A stretch of DNA of 64,000 bases from NCBI GenBank assembly GCA_963969395.1, contig OZ017799.1, positions 4,900,501 through 4,964,500 of the forward strand, given 5' to 3'. A model generated the notes under the pieces. That model was not told the origin of the DNA. It ran no database searches and worked only from the letters and a program-made list of their open reading frames with translations. Below are positions 35,721-47,593 of this stretch, in pieces; the first letter of the stretch is position 1; each line of letters begins with the position of its first letter. The position numbers were made by a program, and so were the translations under genes. The stretch comes from Pseudoscleropodium purum. Lineage: Eukaryota > Streptophyta > Bryopsida > Hypnales > Brachytheciaceae.

Positions 35721-35985
35721 GCACCGGCATTACCGACGACGACAAAGTGGAGTAGACGATAATGGCGACGAACGAACGAACGATGGGTGGGGCGCGTTCA
35801 CACTGGATGGTTGAGGTTACCGACGACGACCCTGGGTATCCGGCTTCTGCGCACGTTCCCGACTTCGTCGCGCCTTTCCTCCCACTTGCTGGCTGGTTGG
35901 CTACGCACTTTACGGAGCCAAAAAGTGACTTTACATATGGTCAAACAATTTTTTTTCATATTCGGTGCAATTAGGTGCAATTAGG
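35721..35985 (-). promoter_or_regulatory. GC-rich promoter region of the RIN4-like gene
   Basis: This CpG-rich stretch, with short CGA and ACGA runs (for example GACGAACGAACGAACGATGG near 35766), stands out from the AT-rich spacer that begins at about 35.93 kb. Its place just upstream of the predicted first exon suggests a promoter. No specific element can be assigned. Confidence 0.45.
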
Positions 35986-38900
35986 GGAAAATTGGAACAT
36001 GTCTAAGATATGTAAAGTATGAAAAATTGTACAAAACTATTTCTGAAAAAATCTCTGAAAAATCTCTGAAATTTTCATTGTTGAAAATTCTGAATATTCC
36101 AAAATTATTCTTGAGAATTTTTTTTAAAAAGAACACATTTACACATTTACACATTGAATAGGAAAAAATATATTTAAATGGAGGAGTGTCAAGAAATTAG
36201 GAAGAACAATGTGCCAAAAGTCAAGAAAATTTGATCAAGCTACTAAATTGTCCAAATGCCAAAATTAAATTATTTCAACACATAGGTGCAGAATCTAACC
36301 TAAAGTCATGGTAGTTTTTTTTCTTGGATTTAAGGTACGTACACCTAAATTGTACTACTTTCTAAAATTGCACACTTTAGATTCTAGCCTAAAATATACT
36401 TCCACTATTCAAGAAAGTCTATAGTCAATTTACCCAAAAATGCATTTAAAGATAATCTTGAATCCCCTTTTGACTTCTAACAAGACTCCACAAAAAAATT
36501 TCAATATAATATTGGGAATCATATTGAATTGTATATTTGCATGATTTCAGGTGTAATCATCTTATTATCATCATTGAGTTTATTTGGAAAAATCTGAAAA
36601 ACATTTTTGTGTCTCAAAGATAATTCAAGGAAGCCTATAAGATGGAAAAAAAATCATTTTTTCATCTAGTTTTTTTGTGGGAGTTGCTTGAATATATTTT
36701 TAGTAGATAAAATTGAATATTCTCCCATTTTGATATGTTTTGGCTTCTTTGCATACAAAGATGCTCAATCTATAGATTACTTTATAGTGTATTTTAGCAA
36801 CATTCAGCTCTTTGGTGCTAATGTGAATTTGAATCATAAAATTGATCTTTTTTTAATTTAGATTCAACTAATGAAATAAAGGAAATGAAACACAATTCCT
36901 ACATTAACTTGAATTTTTTTAAATCCTAAAATTGAATATTTTATTGGAATGTGAAAATTGAATCTATAACTACAATGCTACAACTTTCATTCTAAAGTGT
37001 ACCAATACCACCTTGGTGTATAAGGGGGATATTGGGGTGACTTCCCAAGCCTTAATGCCTTACAAAAGATGAGGTGAGGGAAATGTGGAGTCTTGAGCAA
37101 ATAGAGCGTTTTAGCGTTTTGTTGACAATGAACAGTATAGAATGACATACATGCTTGGAAAGCTTGTAAGAAGACACATCCATGGGTCAAAAGAACACAA
37201 GAATCCAAGTTGGAAGTCAAAAGCTAAGGCTCTTCAAAATTGACAATGTACAAGCCATGCTTCAAAGTGTGGGACGTTGGAGCAAGGTTTTATGGAAGAT
37301 ACTCTAAGCCAAATAGGGCATACTGCATATCATTAGAAAGCTAAAGAGACAAACTTTTTAGAATCTAAGATTCACAAGGAGATAAGTTGTAAACTACAAG
37401 TTATGGGCATGAAAAGAAGGTAGAATTCCAAAGAATTATACCTTCTAAAGGACTTGGATCTTTAGAGGACCATAACTTCTTGAAGATTGGCTGCATTTGA
37501 AAAAATTGATAGTTAAGGTGATTTAAGAAAATAATAGATCATGAAAATGGACTTGTACTTTGAATTTAGAGTCTGAAGCTAAAAAGTATCTCATAGGAAG
37601 ATGGAATTGTCTGATTTTGAAGGAAAGACATGGAATTGAGTGATCTATGAAGATCAATGTGTGCGTGTCTTAAATGTCTTATAGTCCCTAATATGGGGAG
37701 TCTATTGAATCTCATAGAAAGTACTATAAAGAAGGATGGTCTCTTTCTTTCCCAAATGGTGCTACAGTGACTTATAATAGCCACATGCGAAGAGATTGGT
37801 ATAAAATATCATGAATTAGATTCTTGTTCTTGGGTCAAAATAAGACTCATAATACAAACTATTGAAATGAAAAGGTTGTTTATAGGTTTTAACTCAATTT
37901 TGTTACTTGATTTCTTTTAAAACATATATAATGAATTTTTTGTGAGAACTAATCATAATCCTTAATTTCCTACATTGTATAAAAATTTTAGAGTTTTACA
38001 TTAGGTTTTATAGCCAAAATTCCTTAAGGGGTAAGAATTATTAGGTTCTTTAACTTTGATGTTAGGTCATGAAGGCTTTGGACAAAATCTAAATGTGTTA
38101 TAATATATGATTTCTGAAAAAATTTGAAATTTGCTTTAAAAAAAAGATATTAAACCTGTAACCATAGAAGGATGTTAAGGCTAAAAGTGGTTGATGAATG
38201 ACTTTCAAGATTACTATAGAAATGAAAAATGCACTAATTGGTCTATAAATCAAATCATTTAGGCAAACTACTTCATTGACATAACTCACTTTTTCATAGT
38301 TAAAGACCAAGTGTTTAAATTTTGAACAATGCATAAATACAAACCTATTCTTTGTTAATGAAATCTAATTTTTTTTGTCCACCTAATTTTTGTATTGATT
38401 TCCAAATGTTTGTATGATATAGACAAGAAATCATTTGTTGTACAAAAATTTTGTAGTTTAAAAAGTACAAATATATTTTACCTGAAAAAGTAACTTTTCC
38501 AATTAAAAACTAATCCTTAAAAAAATGAATTAAATTTTAAATAACATAGAAAGCTTAAAAATGAACCATAATTACACTTCTTAATCTTAGATGTAAAGAA
38601 AAATAAATATTGTGAAAATTACAAATATTCAATCTATAATCAATTTCAAATTTTGGTTTCAATTTTTTTTCAATTTTTTTTGGTTAATTTAGTAAACAAT
38701 CTAATTGTATGGATTCAAGTCATTCAACTTGTAGATTGTATTTTCAAACTTTTATTTAAAAGTTATCAATAAACTATTCTATTAAGTTATGTTTTCTAAT
38801 ACATCGTCACATTTCACTATTACTTTGTTTATAGGTTCTAACTTGTTAAATTTTAACATAATAATAATATGGTCAAATTTGAAAAAATATTTAAATATAT

Positions 38901-40754
38901 TTTTCATATCAATGTAAAAGCATTTAAATACTATTTTGATTTTTGATATGATTGGCTAACTCTATGAATTCATGAATATGGTTTACTATGAATGCTCTTT
39001 TTTGTATTAAAATTATTAAACTTTTCAATATAGAAAGAATTTTTTAATAAAAAAGAATTTGGACCCTCAATTCATTTTTTTATTAAATATAATATATGTT
39101 ATTAAAAATTCATTAACATTTGATGATAAAAAACTTGTTTGAGCATTTAAGAATGAGTCCATCACTTGGTCCATTATGACTTTTTTAGAAGCTTTCAATT
39201 GGATAAAAAATAACTTTAAAAAAAAAATGATACATGTATATAGCACTTAGGATTTAAATGTTAATCTTCAAAAGTCAAAGCCTACCACCAAAGTAGTCAA
39301 CAAAAAACAATCCAATAATTGAGTGATTGCAAGAACCACTTGATGATATTATTTAACTTTGGTCGTTTTTAGCCTTTTGGGGTGGATTACTATAAAATGA
39401 AGAAAACAATTTTTTTAAATATAAAACATATTTCCAATGTATACACATGTAAGAAAAAGGTACCCTAGGAAGGAAAAGCATAGAAAAATTTTTAAAGTAG
39501 GAAAATTAGAAAAGTGTAGAATTGCAATTAAATAGATGCTTTGACATTTTAATTTGTAAAAAATAGGAAAAAAAAATTATAGAGAAGTGGGAAATTGGCA
39601 ATTTGGCAAGACTTCATGTTGAAGAGATTTTACCAAAGAATGATCTTGAAACTATTTTAAATGTTTAGAAATGCACATGCAACAAAGCCCTATTTACACA
39701 ATTATTGAGGATATAAAATGATATATTTTTAGATGCTCTTTAGAAGGATTATGCCTTCCATTAGAAGAGATTTAGCTACTTTGGAGGATTGTGTGTTCCT
39801 TGAGTTTTTCAGAATGTAGGAGCTCGCTACAATAGCTATCTAACATGGCACAACGACTACCATGTCATATAAATATTATTCTTTTTCAAAAACTAAAATA
39901 ATTTTTTTCAAATTTTTAAAAAAGAAAAGAAAAACAAATAAATAAATATTGACAATGGTTGTTTTTTAACCTCTAAATGCCCAAGCCTTTTCAAATGTGT
40001 TTTGACTATAAAAAAAACATGGGTTTATAGTTAATCCTAATAAAACAAATTGTAATTTTTTCAAAATCTAATTGTTTAGATGTTTAAAGAGCTTTCTTAT
40101 TAATATGTCCACCAATTGAGAGTGCAAAATTGCATACGAGTTGTGAAATTATAACAAGAAAAATGTATATTTTCTATTTTAATATGTTGTCCCTCCCTAC
40201 AATGTTTTAGAAATTGGTGCTGACATGAACAACTACAAATTGTGTTAGCACACTAAAATACACCTTCAAAAAACTTAATTTCACATCAAAAGCTATCAAA
40301 TTTACTCCACAATCCACCTTGCAATTGTTGAAATGTAATTTTATTTTATAAGTATAAATCACAAATAATCACAAATCAACACTTGCATGTTTAAATTTTC
40401 AATGGTAAAAATCATGAAATCACTTTACTTTTTCCATTGGGACCATTTTCAAAGTAAATAAAATAATAATAAGTTTTTGGATCTCAAATCAAGTGAAATT
40501 GGAAAAATGAAGTCAAATTAGCAAGGTTTCTTCTTCCACTAATGGACATATATGACTTTCAAGACCTTCTAAAAATCAAATATTCACCTTTTTCAATGAA
40601 AAATGAAGGTTTTCAATAGTTAACCCTAAAAATTGCCCGAAATTTTTTTGAAACAATCAAACGAATTTAACCACCATCCCAAAATGAGCCAAAATTTTCA
40701 AATTGACCATATATGGTTGACCAAGCAATTAGGGGTTAATTGCAAGGGGAACAA
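35986..40754. other. Very AT-rich gene-free spacer
   Basis: About 4.8 kb with no coding segment, RNA gene or clear intact repeat. Short tandem motifs occur, such as AAAAATCTCTG three times near 36045-36075 and ACACATTT-like units near 36135. Long poly-T and poly-A runs are frequent, especially 38.6-39.2 kb. Confidence 0.5.
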
Positions 40755-41023
40755 CCATTAGAAGAAATTTGAGGGCTTGAAATGCTTATGAGTTATCAAG
40801 CTAGGAACAAGATTGGTGTAGTGATGGAAACTATGAGAACTAGACTACTGATGTAGCTGAGCCCCTGCCACGTGATTATCCCCCATTTTTTTTTCAATTT
40901 TTTTTGTATTTGAAGATTAAATTTTTATTTTTGACAACGGATCTGTTCCCTTCATTGTGGGGAACAGTTGCGGAGGAACAAGCCCAAAATGGGCTTCCAA
41001 TGCCCTCAAATTTCTTCTAATGG
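40755..41023. repeat. Inverted repeat pair, 22-bp perfect arms
   Basis: CCATTAGAAGAAATTTGAGG plus GC at 40755-40776 is the exact reverse complement of 41002-41023. The 225-bp interior contains GTTCCC and GGGAAC near 40948-40967, forming a second, inner stem. Similarity continues weakly outside the 22-bp arms. It may be the core of a small foldback element. Confidence 0.65.
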
Positions 41024-42905
41024 CCAAAAGCAAGCCTAAAACGGCCCTCCTAGCCCCCTAAAATTCTTCGATTGCCTAGTATGGAAATAGCCTATAAAAA
41101 TTTCAGCTCTAAATCATTAATTTTAGGTATTCCATAGTACCAAAAAAAAATAATATCCAAAATGTGATAAATTAAAGAAATGAATTTTTAGATATAAAAT
41201 TATTTTTTTTATTTCTAAGAATATGCCAAACATAATTACAATTAAGATGTATGTCTCTAATAAAAGTTTCAAATTCATGCAAGTTATGCTTCCAAAGATA
41301 TCACGAAGGAAAGCTCCATCACTCTTTGTGTGACAAAATAGTATTGGTGTTTTTTACAATGACCCTCTTGAATGATAGTTGCATCATTCAATTCTACATG
41401 AATCTTAAAAGTCATTCATATTGTTCTTTGAGTCTTCAACAAAATGACAAGGTTAATTCTAAAAGGAAGGGCCTATATATATCTACAAAACCTTCAAAAA
41501 ATTTAACTTTGTATTGCTTATTTTGTAAATGTGTATGAATGAAATGTTTTATTTTTATTCTTCAGAAATGAAATCACATGTTTTCTATAAGGCATTAAAT
41601 TTTTCATTTTTTTTATGACAATAGAAAATCATCGTAATTTATTGAATAAAAAGTGATGAAAATCAATATATAATTAAAAGTTAATATGTAAAAATGTAAA
41701 AAAAATCTTTTAAAACTTAAATACTGAGGATAGATTTCTATTAGAGAATCTTTTCATAAATCTTTTTAAGTTATAGGATCAAGGCATTTTGCCAAAGAGC
41801 TTAGTAAGTAAAATTTTAGATTGCGATGAGTAATATTAGTATGTGTGTGTAGAGAGAGATATAAATATACGGATAGTATAGTTTTTGTGATGCTAGGTAT
41901 TGATTATGTGATGTTGAATTTTTTTGGAGAAGGTGCTAAGAAGATTAATAATTCTATTTTAAAATAAGGGAGTAGTAGGGTCAATATATCCTATTGAAAA
42001 ATTAATCTTTTTAGAAAATTAAAATTATATGGATGCTAAAATCAGATTTTCTATGAGATTTTTCCACCAATGTCTTACAAAAATATAGTTGTTGTAGGGG
42101 ATATAATTTGTTCTAAGGTAGACAATTTTTTGTTTTTAGTGCAAAATTTGCACTAAAATAGCTTTTTTTCTACTAGAAACAAGAAAATGTCCTTTAGATT
42201 GTGTTGACTCCAACAAGGATTTTTTCTAGTGATAATTTTTGTTTGAAATGCTTTAATATTTGTTTGATATATAGTATTTTTTGGTATTTAAAATTTCATT
42301 TCATGTTATTACATAAAAACAAAAGTGCACAATATTGCTACAATAGACAGAAGTAAAAAGTGATTTGTTTGCAATTTCCTTCAACCCCAATTTGTTATCT
42401 TTTAATATTTAATGACATAACCACCAAACAACCTTTGGCATTGTTTTTGGAACATGTTACATTAGAGAAAAAACCAAGCTTTTAGAGGGTTGCAGGAAGC
42501 CTTCATAAGACTCCAAATCTTACATTTTATCGGACATTTTTTATTACTTTTTCCCCTCTTGTTGCTCACATCATGTTGTAATGCCAAAGGATTGTCAATA
42601 CCTAAAGTGGCTCAAAATCCAAGTATTAGAGGTCCAATTTATTATTAAATTTGTATTGTAATATACCTTACATTCTAACCAAGTTGTTGAAAGGAAATGG
42701 AAAATGTCCAAAATATTTAAAATAGTCCAATTACCATCCATCATCAAGAATTTGTTTGATGGCAATGTAAAAAACTTACTTTATTGACATTTGGTGCAAA
42801 TGAAGGATGAAGAGAGTTTTTTCAATAATAAAATCAATTGTCTATGATGAATCATGAATCCTCAAAAGATATGGGATAATTTTCAATCAAAAACTTGGCC
42901 TTTCT
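41024..42905. other. AT-rich spacer
   Basis: No gene is recognised. A plus-strand frame of 95 residues at 41251-41538 has no family features. A 25-base palindrome is listed separately. Confidence 0.45.
42134..42158. repeat. 25-base perfect palindrome
   Basis: TTTTAGTGCAAA and TTTGCACTAAAA flank a single central A, giving 12 perfectly paired bases per side. It may be a cruciform-prone site, a terminator-like hairpin or a transposon remnant; nothing nearby decides. Confidence 0.6.
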
Positions 42906-43290
42906 TTGGCAAAACATAAGAATTGTGCTCAAAGTAGATTTTTAAACCTCATTTTAGTTTAGTAGAATAGTTTTTTTTTCCAAAAAGCTTTCTGCTAAAA
43001 AAGTTGTGGAATCAAGTTAAGTTTTATCTTTAATGGTTTAGGGTTGATTTTGAGACTTCAACTAAAAGTTATGGATAGGACATTTTTGGAGACATTTTCA
43101 AACACGCCCTTTAAAATTTGTCCATAACTTTTAATTTGAGTTTCAAAACCTCAAATGAATTTTTTTAGATAAAACTTAGCTTGATTACCGAACTTTTCTA
43201 AGATCAAGGCTTTATAAAAAAGATATTCTACTATGCGAAAATGAGGTTTGAAATTTTACTTTAAGCACAATTCCTATGTTTTGTCTTAAG
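42906..43290. mobile_element. Foldback MITE, family member 1
   Basis: The two halves are imperfect reverse complements. On the left are AAAACATAAGAATTGTGC, TAGTAGAATAG and TAAAAGTTATGGATAGGAC; on the right, in mirror order, are GTCCATAACTTTTAATTTG, ATTCTACTATGCG and GCACAATTCCTATGTTTTG. Arms are about 170-180 bp with a short centre near 43085-43115. A related copy lies at 61036-61438 in the same orientation. No coding capacity is seen. Confidence 0.7.
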
Positions 43291-43689
43291 TATGAGTAGT
43301 TGAGTTCTTATAAATTCTAATTTACATATCTCACATAGATTGTTTTACTTATTACTACCCTACCTATATAAAGAGCTTCTATTCATTTGAAACTAATTGC
43401 CAAAATCATTAAAGTTTATTTAACACCTTAAATTGTAAGTTGATTAATAATCTCAAATGGATTTTGGATTGATTATAAAACTAGTATGTCTTGACTACCT
43501 TCACAAAAGTCAAACAAGGTGAACTTCCAATTAGTATAATTCCATAGGTGTCCAAATGTGACATAGAAATCCTTAAGATGTCACTACCTAGTGGCCTTCC
43601 ACAGGTTTAATCTTTTCTCTAATGGAAAGATTGAAACAAATTCAAGACAACAACTACTAGGAGAAAACTACATTTAATTTTATATTTTC

Positions 43690-43890
43690 CCTACAAATGA
43701 CATGGCAAACATTGTTTTGTCAATGAATGACAAAGAATCTTGTTTGTGTAGGATAGAAGTACAACTATTCATGCTCCACATTCTGTTTAAAAAAGGAAGG
43801 TCTTCTACAATAATTTGACTTCCAATGAGTATTTTTGCAATATTTTAATGATTTACACGGTAATGGAAAGGGATGATTTCCAAGGTCATC
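43690..43890 (+). repeat. Fragment of the 6.3/26.4-kb dispersed repeat
   Basis: The segment containing GAATGACAAAGAATCTTG, ACTATTCATGCTCC and TTTGACTTCCAATGAGT matches 47105-47310 in the same orientation. It is also related to about 26510-26720 (plus) and 7370-7580 (minus). It ends near 43890 where composition changes to the more GC-rich block. Confidence 0.6.
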
Positions 43891-45901
43891 CCTTCCGTCG
43901 TTCCGCGTCACAGACACGCCGTTCTTTCAGTCTGCCCACGTCTGCTCTCCCTCGTAGTCTTTCAAATCTGACGTCAAGACCCTCGTCCAATTCCGAAGTT
44001 GCGTTCGTCCTTTCATTGAATAACAGTTACTGCGGAAGATTGACACGGCATGATTTACTGCAAAAGCTGAAGGTTTTAAGGTTTCCTGATGTTGGGGCTT
44101 ACAAAGGAAATCCATTTCCCTGTGATCGAATAAGTTTCTTATTCAATTCCAATGTGCAATTCAATGTGTCATTTGATTGATACGGCACGGCATGGAAGAG
44201 TGTCGCGACAATCTCACGCAGTCTAGTACTAAACAATCCTCAAGCTTCTCATTAATATTTCTCGGGGTTTACGCCCTGTTACTCACCCCAACCGGCCACC
44301 ACTGCGATTTCTGCAATCGAACGTACTGTCAGTGCATGCATGGTCCAACATATATATATATATATATATATATGTTCGATCTGCAACATTGCGGATGAAT
44401 TTCGGGGACTTCGAGTCGCATTCTCAACTTCAGAGCACGTGATTCAATTCGTAATATGCGTATATTTCTGTCCGACCCACTTCTTCTAGGTACTACAACA
44501 TTAATTTAGACTGCACCATTCCAATGAAGCTACCGGTCAAAGGAACAGAACGACGCAGCATGGATGCTCCAACATGCATATTCAATACAAAGCACAAGAC
44601 AGAGATGTCGGAGAAATTTTTAGATAAAATTATTTTTAGTCAATGATGTCGCAAGTCACACTAAAGTGCAAGGACCTAGTGCATTCCTGGAATTGAAGTC
44701 CGCCGAAGTCTGCATTCCCCCCGGGGTCAATTACACGAATCCCTAGTCTGCCTACTACGCTCAAGTCCCCGCGTCTACCAAGCACTTTAGTTCCGACCAC
44801 ATGCTATCTTCCACACCCCTCCAGTGTTACTGCTTCTCCGTAGATCATCTGAAAAAAAAACATCTGTTGAGTTTGGGAAAGGCAAACGAATTCAGCCTTA
44901 CAAGAATGGTCCTTGAGTAGTTAACTGACGTGAAACCATACTTATCCTAGACTAAATTGGCGTTTCGTATGCCTAAGCTGGCTTGTACCCATGAGCAAAC
45001 CAAAAAAATGCAACAATGAGTTTGATAGTCTAGCTCCAATATCTCTTCCATCTAGCCCACGTACTTGACGTTTTCGAAATTATGATTCACCAAACCGACT
45101 CTTCCACATGCAATACGCGGCGCTGACAACGCAATTGCACTGTCGCAGGTGACCTTCTCTTCTTCTTCACTTCGAACTCGCAAATGCATGCTGTGAGCAT
45201 GCATGCATTGCGCGGTAAACAGTAGACACAGGCTGTGGAAACTTGAATCTCTCACACACGTCCTGTGCCGCCTCAAGTGGACCCTCTCAGGTCCTCTAGA
45301 TTTCTTCTGAGAACCATTCCGAAAACTTCGGGAATAAACGGCATTCCGACTGGTAAGGGACAGCCGCATGTTGCCTAAACCTCCTTTGATGATTGCGACT
45401 GAAAGCCTCCTCCTCTCCCCGACCTCGTAGCAAAGCACGGAGTTCTGACTGCGCGTACCACAGTACAGAGAGAAACTTTTAAAGAATGTGGATTCATCTT
45501 CACATGACAGACCCCAACATATTCCACTTTAGTATACAAGAATTTTACAGAACACCCATTTGTGGGGCGACTGCTACAGTCTGCTGCATTTAACTACAAA
45601 AACAACTTCATGCATGAACGCTTTGACACTCTTAGTGGCTGAGAAATTCCTCCATCCTGACAAAACACGGCAAGGAAGTGTCCAAACCGTCACAAGAAAA
45701 TGCATGTTGTCAGTCATACAATCTAAACTGCAACGTCGGAAACATAAAAAGTAGGGTCAGTATTCACTCTCCCCACTGTTCGAAGTCCTATGAATTACAA
45801 AATCGTGTGCCCAAATCATGAATTCTTCAGACATTGATCGCATCCATCCACTGCCTTGAATCATCTCCGTCGTCATTCATTTGTTGTTCTTCTTTGTCGT
45901 C
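43891..45901. other. Less AT-rich region without recognised genes
   Basis: Composition is gene-like, but no frame shows family features. The longest are 121 residues (43815-44180, +) and 128 residues (45052-45438, -). Neither has a recognised domain or clean exon structure. It may be part of the decayed CACTA element whose transposase relic follows. Confidence 0.35.
44350..44374 (+). repeat. (TA)n microsatellite
   Basis: An alternating TA run of about 24 bases sits between ACA and TGT, so the whole tract is self-complementary. Confidence 0.9.
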
Positions 45902-46163
45902 CTAGATACGACGAGAAGTTCCTTCAAAACTCCGCATGTACTCGGTGCTATATCCCAAAGTCTGTGACATAGAATATCCCCCCGCCATATATACTTGCTT
46001 CTAGTCTCGAATACGTTCTCACGTAATTCTTCAAAGTTTTCATGTAACACTCAACTGCATACATCCAACGACAATGCACTGGTCCATAAATAAATAATTC
46101 TTCAACGAGATGAATCATCAAGTGCAACATGATGTCCATAACTGTGATCGAGAGGAAATTCCT
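45902..46163 (-). pseudogene. CACTA (En/Spm) transposase-associated DUF4218 fragment, frameshifted
   Basis: The minus-strand frame from 46163 reads ITVMDIMLHLMIHLVEELFI followed by YGPVHCRWMYAVECYMKTLK and NYVRTYSRLEASI. This matches the DUF4218 segment of plant CACTA transposons (MVHL--HL-EE----GPVH-RWMYP-ER-LK-LK-YVR---RPEGSI). Near 45990 the frame breaks. The expected continuation, MAGGYSMSQTLGYSTEYM, resumes in another frame from 45988 and meets a stop at 45902. The single-base shift and the isolated fragment show a dead copy. No DUF4216 or main transposase domain was recognised nearby. The 155-residue plus-strand frame overlapping it is antisense. Confidence 0.75.
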
Positions 46164-47104
46164 TCCCCAACATTCGCAAAGCTTTCGCTTTTTGTATCTG
46201 AAATGTTAGCGTCTCTTTCTTCAACCCATATTAATTCCCTTGTTCACAATCGACGGAAAACACGATTAATTCACCTTCATTGTTGCCTTCTTGACGATTT
46301 CATCACGCATTGCCAACGGGAGTACCTACAGGCGGAAGACAGTAAACAAAATTGTGAAGGACAGACGGTGATAAATAAAAAGGTCACTGAAAAATCAAAA
46401 CAGGAGGGCGGGGTTTGGGCTTCCCTTGCTGTACGTTACAATAGCAAAATTGTCCACACGCGCATGGCACATAAATTCTCACTGAGAACATGGTCCCCTC
46501 CAAACAAGGCATTACAAAAAATCATGTACCGTAATGCTCCAATGATCCAAGAACGCCTCTACCAAGAGTATACTTAGCCCGAGCTACGTCGGGTAATTTT
46601 GTACAAACACCAAACACAGAGAAACGCCTAACTGTAAAGTCTTGACGACGCTTCTGAAAACTCAAGAAGAAATTAGTGTAGGACAGAAGCTGCGGATCGT
46701 TTGTACAGCACACTCAGAGGATATCGGTCTCTTCAACAACTTCGACAACGGCAGGTCTGTCAACTCTATGAAAAATGTTAGAAAAAAAAAACTGAACTTT
46801 AGACACTCACTTCTAGTGCATCATAACATGGAAATCATGGGACCTCATGTAACGCAATTTTCACGAAATAGAAACACTGTGGGTTACGTTTCTACGCCAA
46901 AGAACACAATGTACTCTGTAATGCTAAGATTACATTGCAACTCTTGATGGTAATCAAACTAGTTACTGTACAAAGCTTTAGACTTATGAAATGAAACAAT
47001 TCACTAGAAATGGAGTGTTTCTTTAATTTTTGAAAGCTGAAGTTTAGTATGCTTGATTGGGATTGCATAAAAATTGAATGTTAACTCGTAAACAATTTGG
47101 TAGA
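46164..47104. other. Region upstream of the CACTA relic
   Basis: In a CACTA element the main transposase domain would lie here on the minus strand, but no conserved segment can be made out. Frames are short on both strands. Confidence 0.35.
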
Positions 47105-47310
47105 TGTTTTTTGGCACATGAATGACAAAGAATCTCTCCATACATACATGATTGAAGCAACTATTCATCCTCCAAATTTTGCGTGAAAAGGGAAGATCAT
47201 CTATAATAGTTTGACTTCCAATGAGTGCTTTTGCATTTTTTGAAGCCAACAACTCAGACGGTACCAAAATAGATGATTTCCATAGTGACCAGTTCATCCT
47301 TCAAGAGTCA
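47105..47310 (+). repeat. Fragment of the 6.3/26.4-kb dispersed repeat
   Basis: It contains GAATGACAAAGAATCTC, CAACTATTCATCCTCC and TTTGACTTCCAATGAGTGC, closely matching 43690-43890 and related to the two large copies of the repeat. Confidence 0.6.
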
Positions 47311-47482
47311 ATTATGCAAGACAAAAATTGCCAATTGTATTATATATAATGCAAAATTCTTTGAATGGCACAATAGGCAGAGTACTATTGTCCATGTTTT
47401 TCAAAATTGTTGAAGGCCGTCACAGTTTTGATCATTGCTGGCTTTCAACCAATTTTCCCACTGCAGTCGATTTTTTGTGCTG

Positions 47483-47593
47483 CATGGTTGTCACATTGGA
47501 CAGATTACTATTCATTTCACGTCCTATAGGACAAGTTACTATACATCAGATGTACGTGAAATGAATAGTAATCTATCCAATGTGACAACCATG
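47483..47593. repeat. Near-perfect hairpin (40-bp arms, one mismatch)
   Basis: Arm 47483-47522 (starting CATGGTTGTCACATTGGA) pairs with 47554-47593 at 39 of 40 positions. The 31-base loop begins with CCTATAGGAC, part of its own short palindrome. In a plus-strand transcript the one mismatch is C-A; in a minus-strand transcript it becomes a G-U pair, so the stem would be continuous. It could be a young MITE remnant or a small-RNA precursor. Confidence 0.85.

Noticed and set aside
42174..42226. Short pair TACTAGAAACAAG and TTTTTTCTAGTG resembling CACTA MITE ends
   Set aside because: Only about 50 bp apart, with no target duplication and weak pairing.
43815..44180. 121-residue plus-strand frame with a Ser/Arg-rich start
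   Set aside because: It begins within a dispersed-repeat fragment and has no recognised domain, so it is not reported as a gene.
46110..46577. 155-residue plus-strand reading frame, the longest in the window
   Set aside because: It lies partly antisense to the CACTA DUF4218 relic and shows no family features or splice-supported extension.
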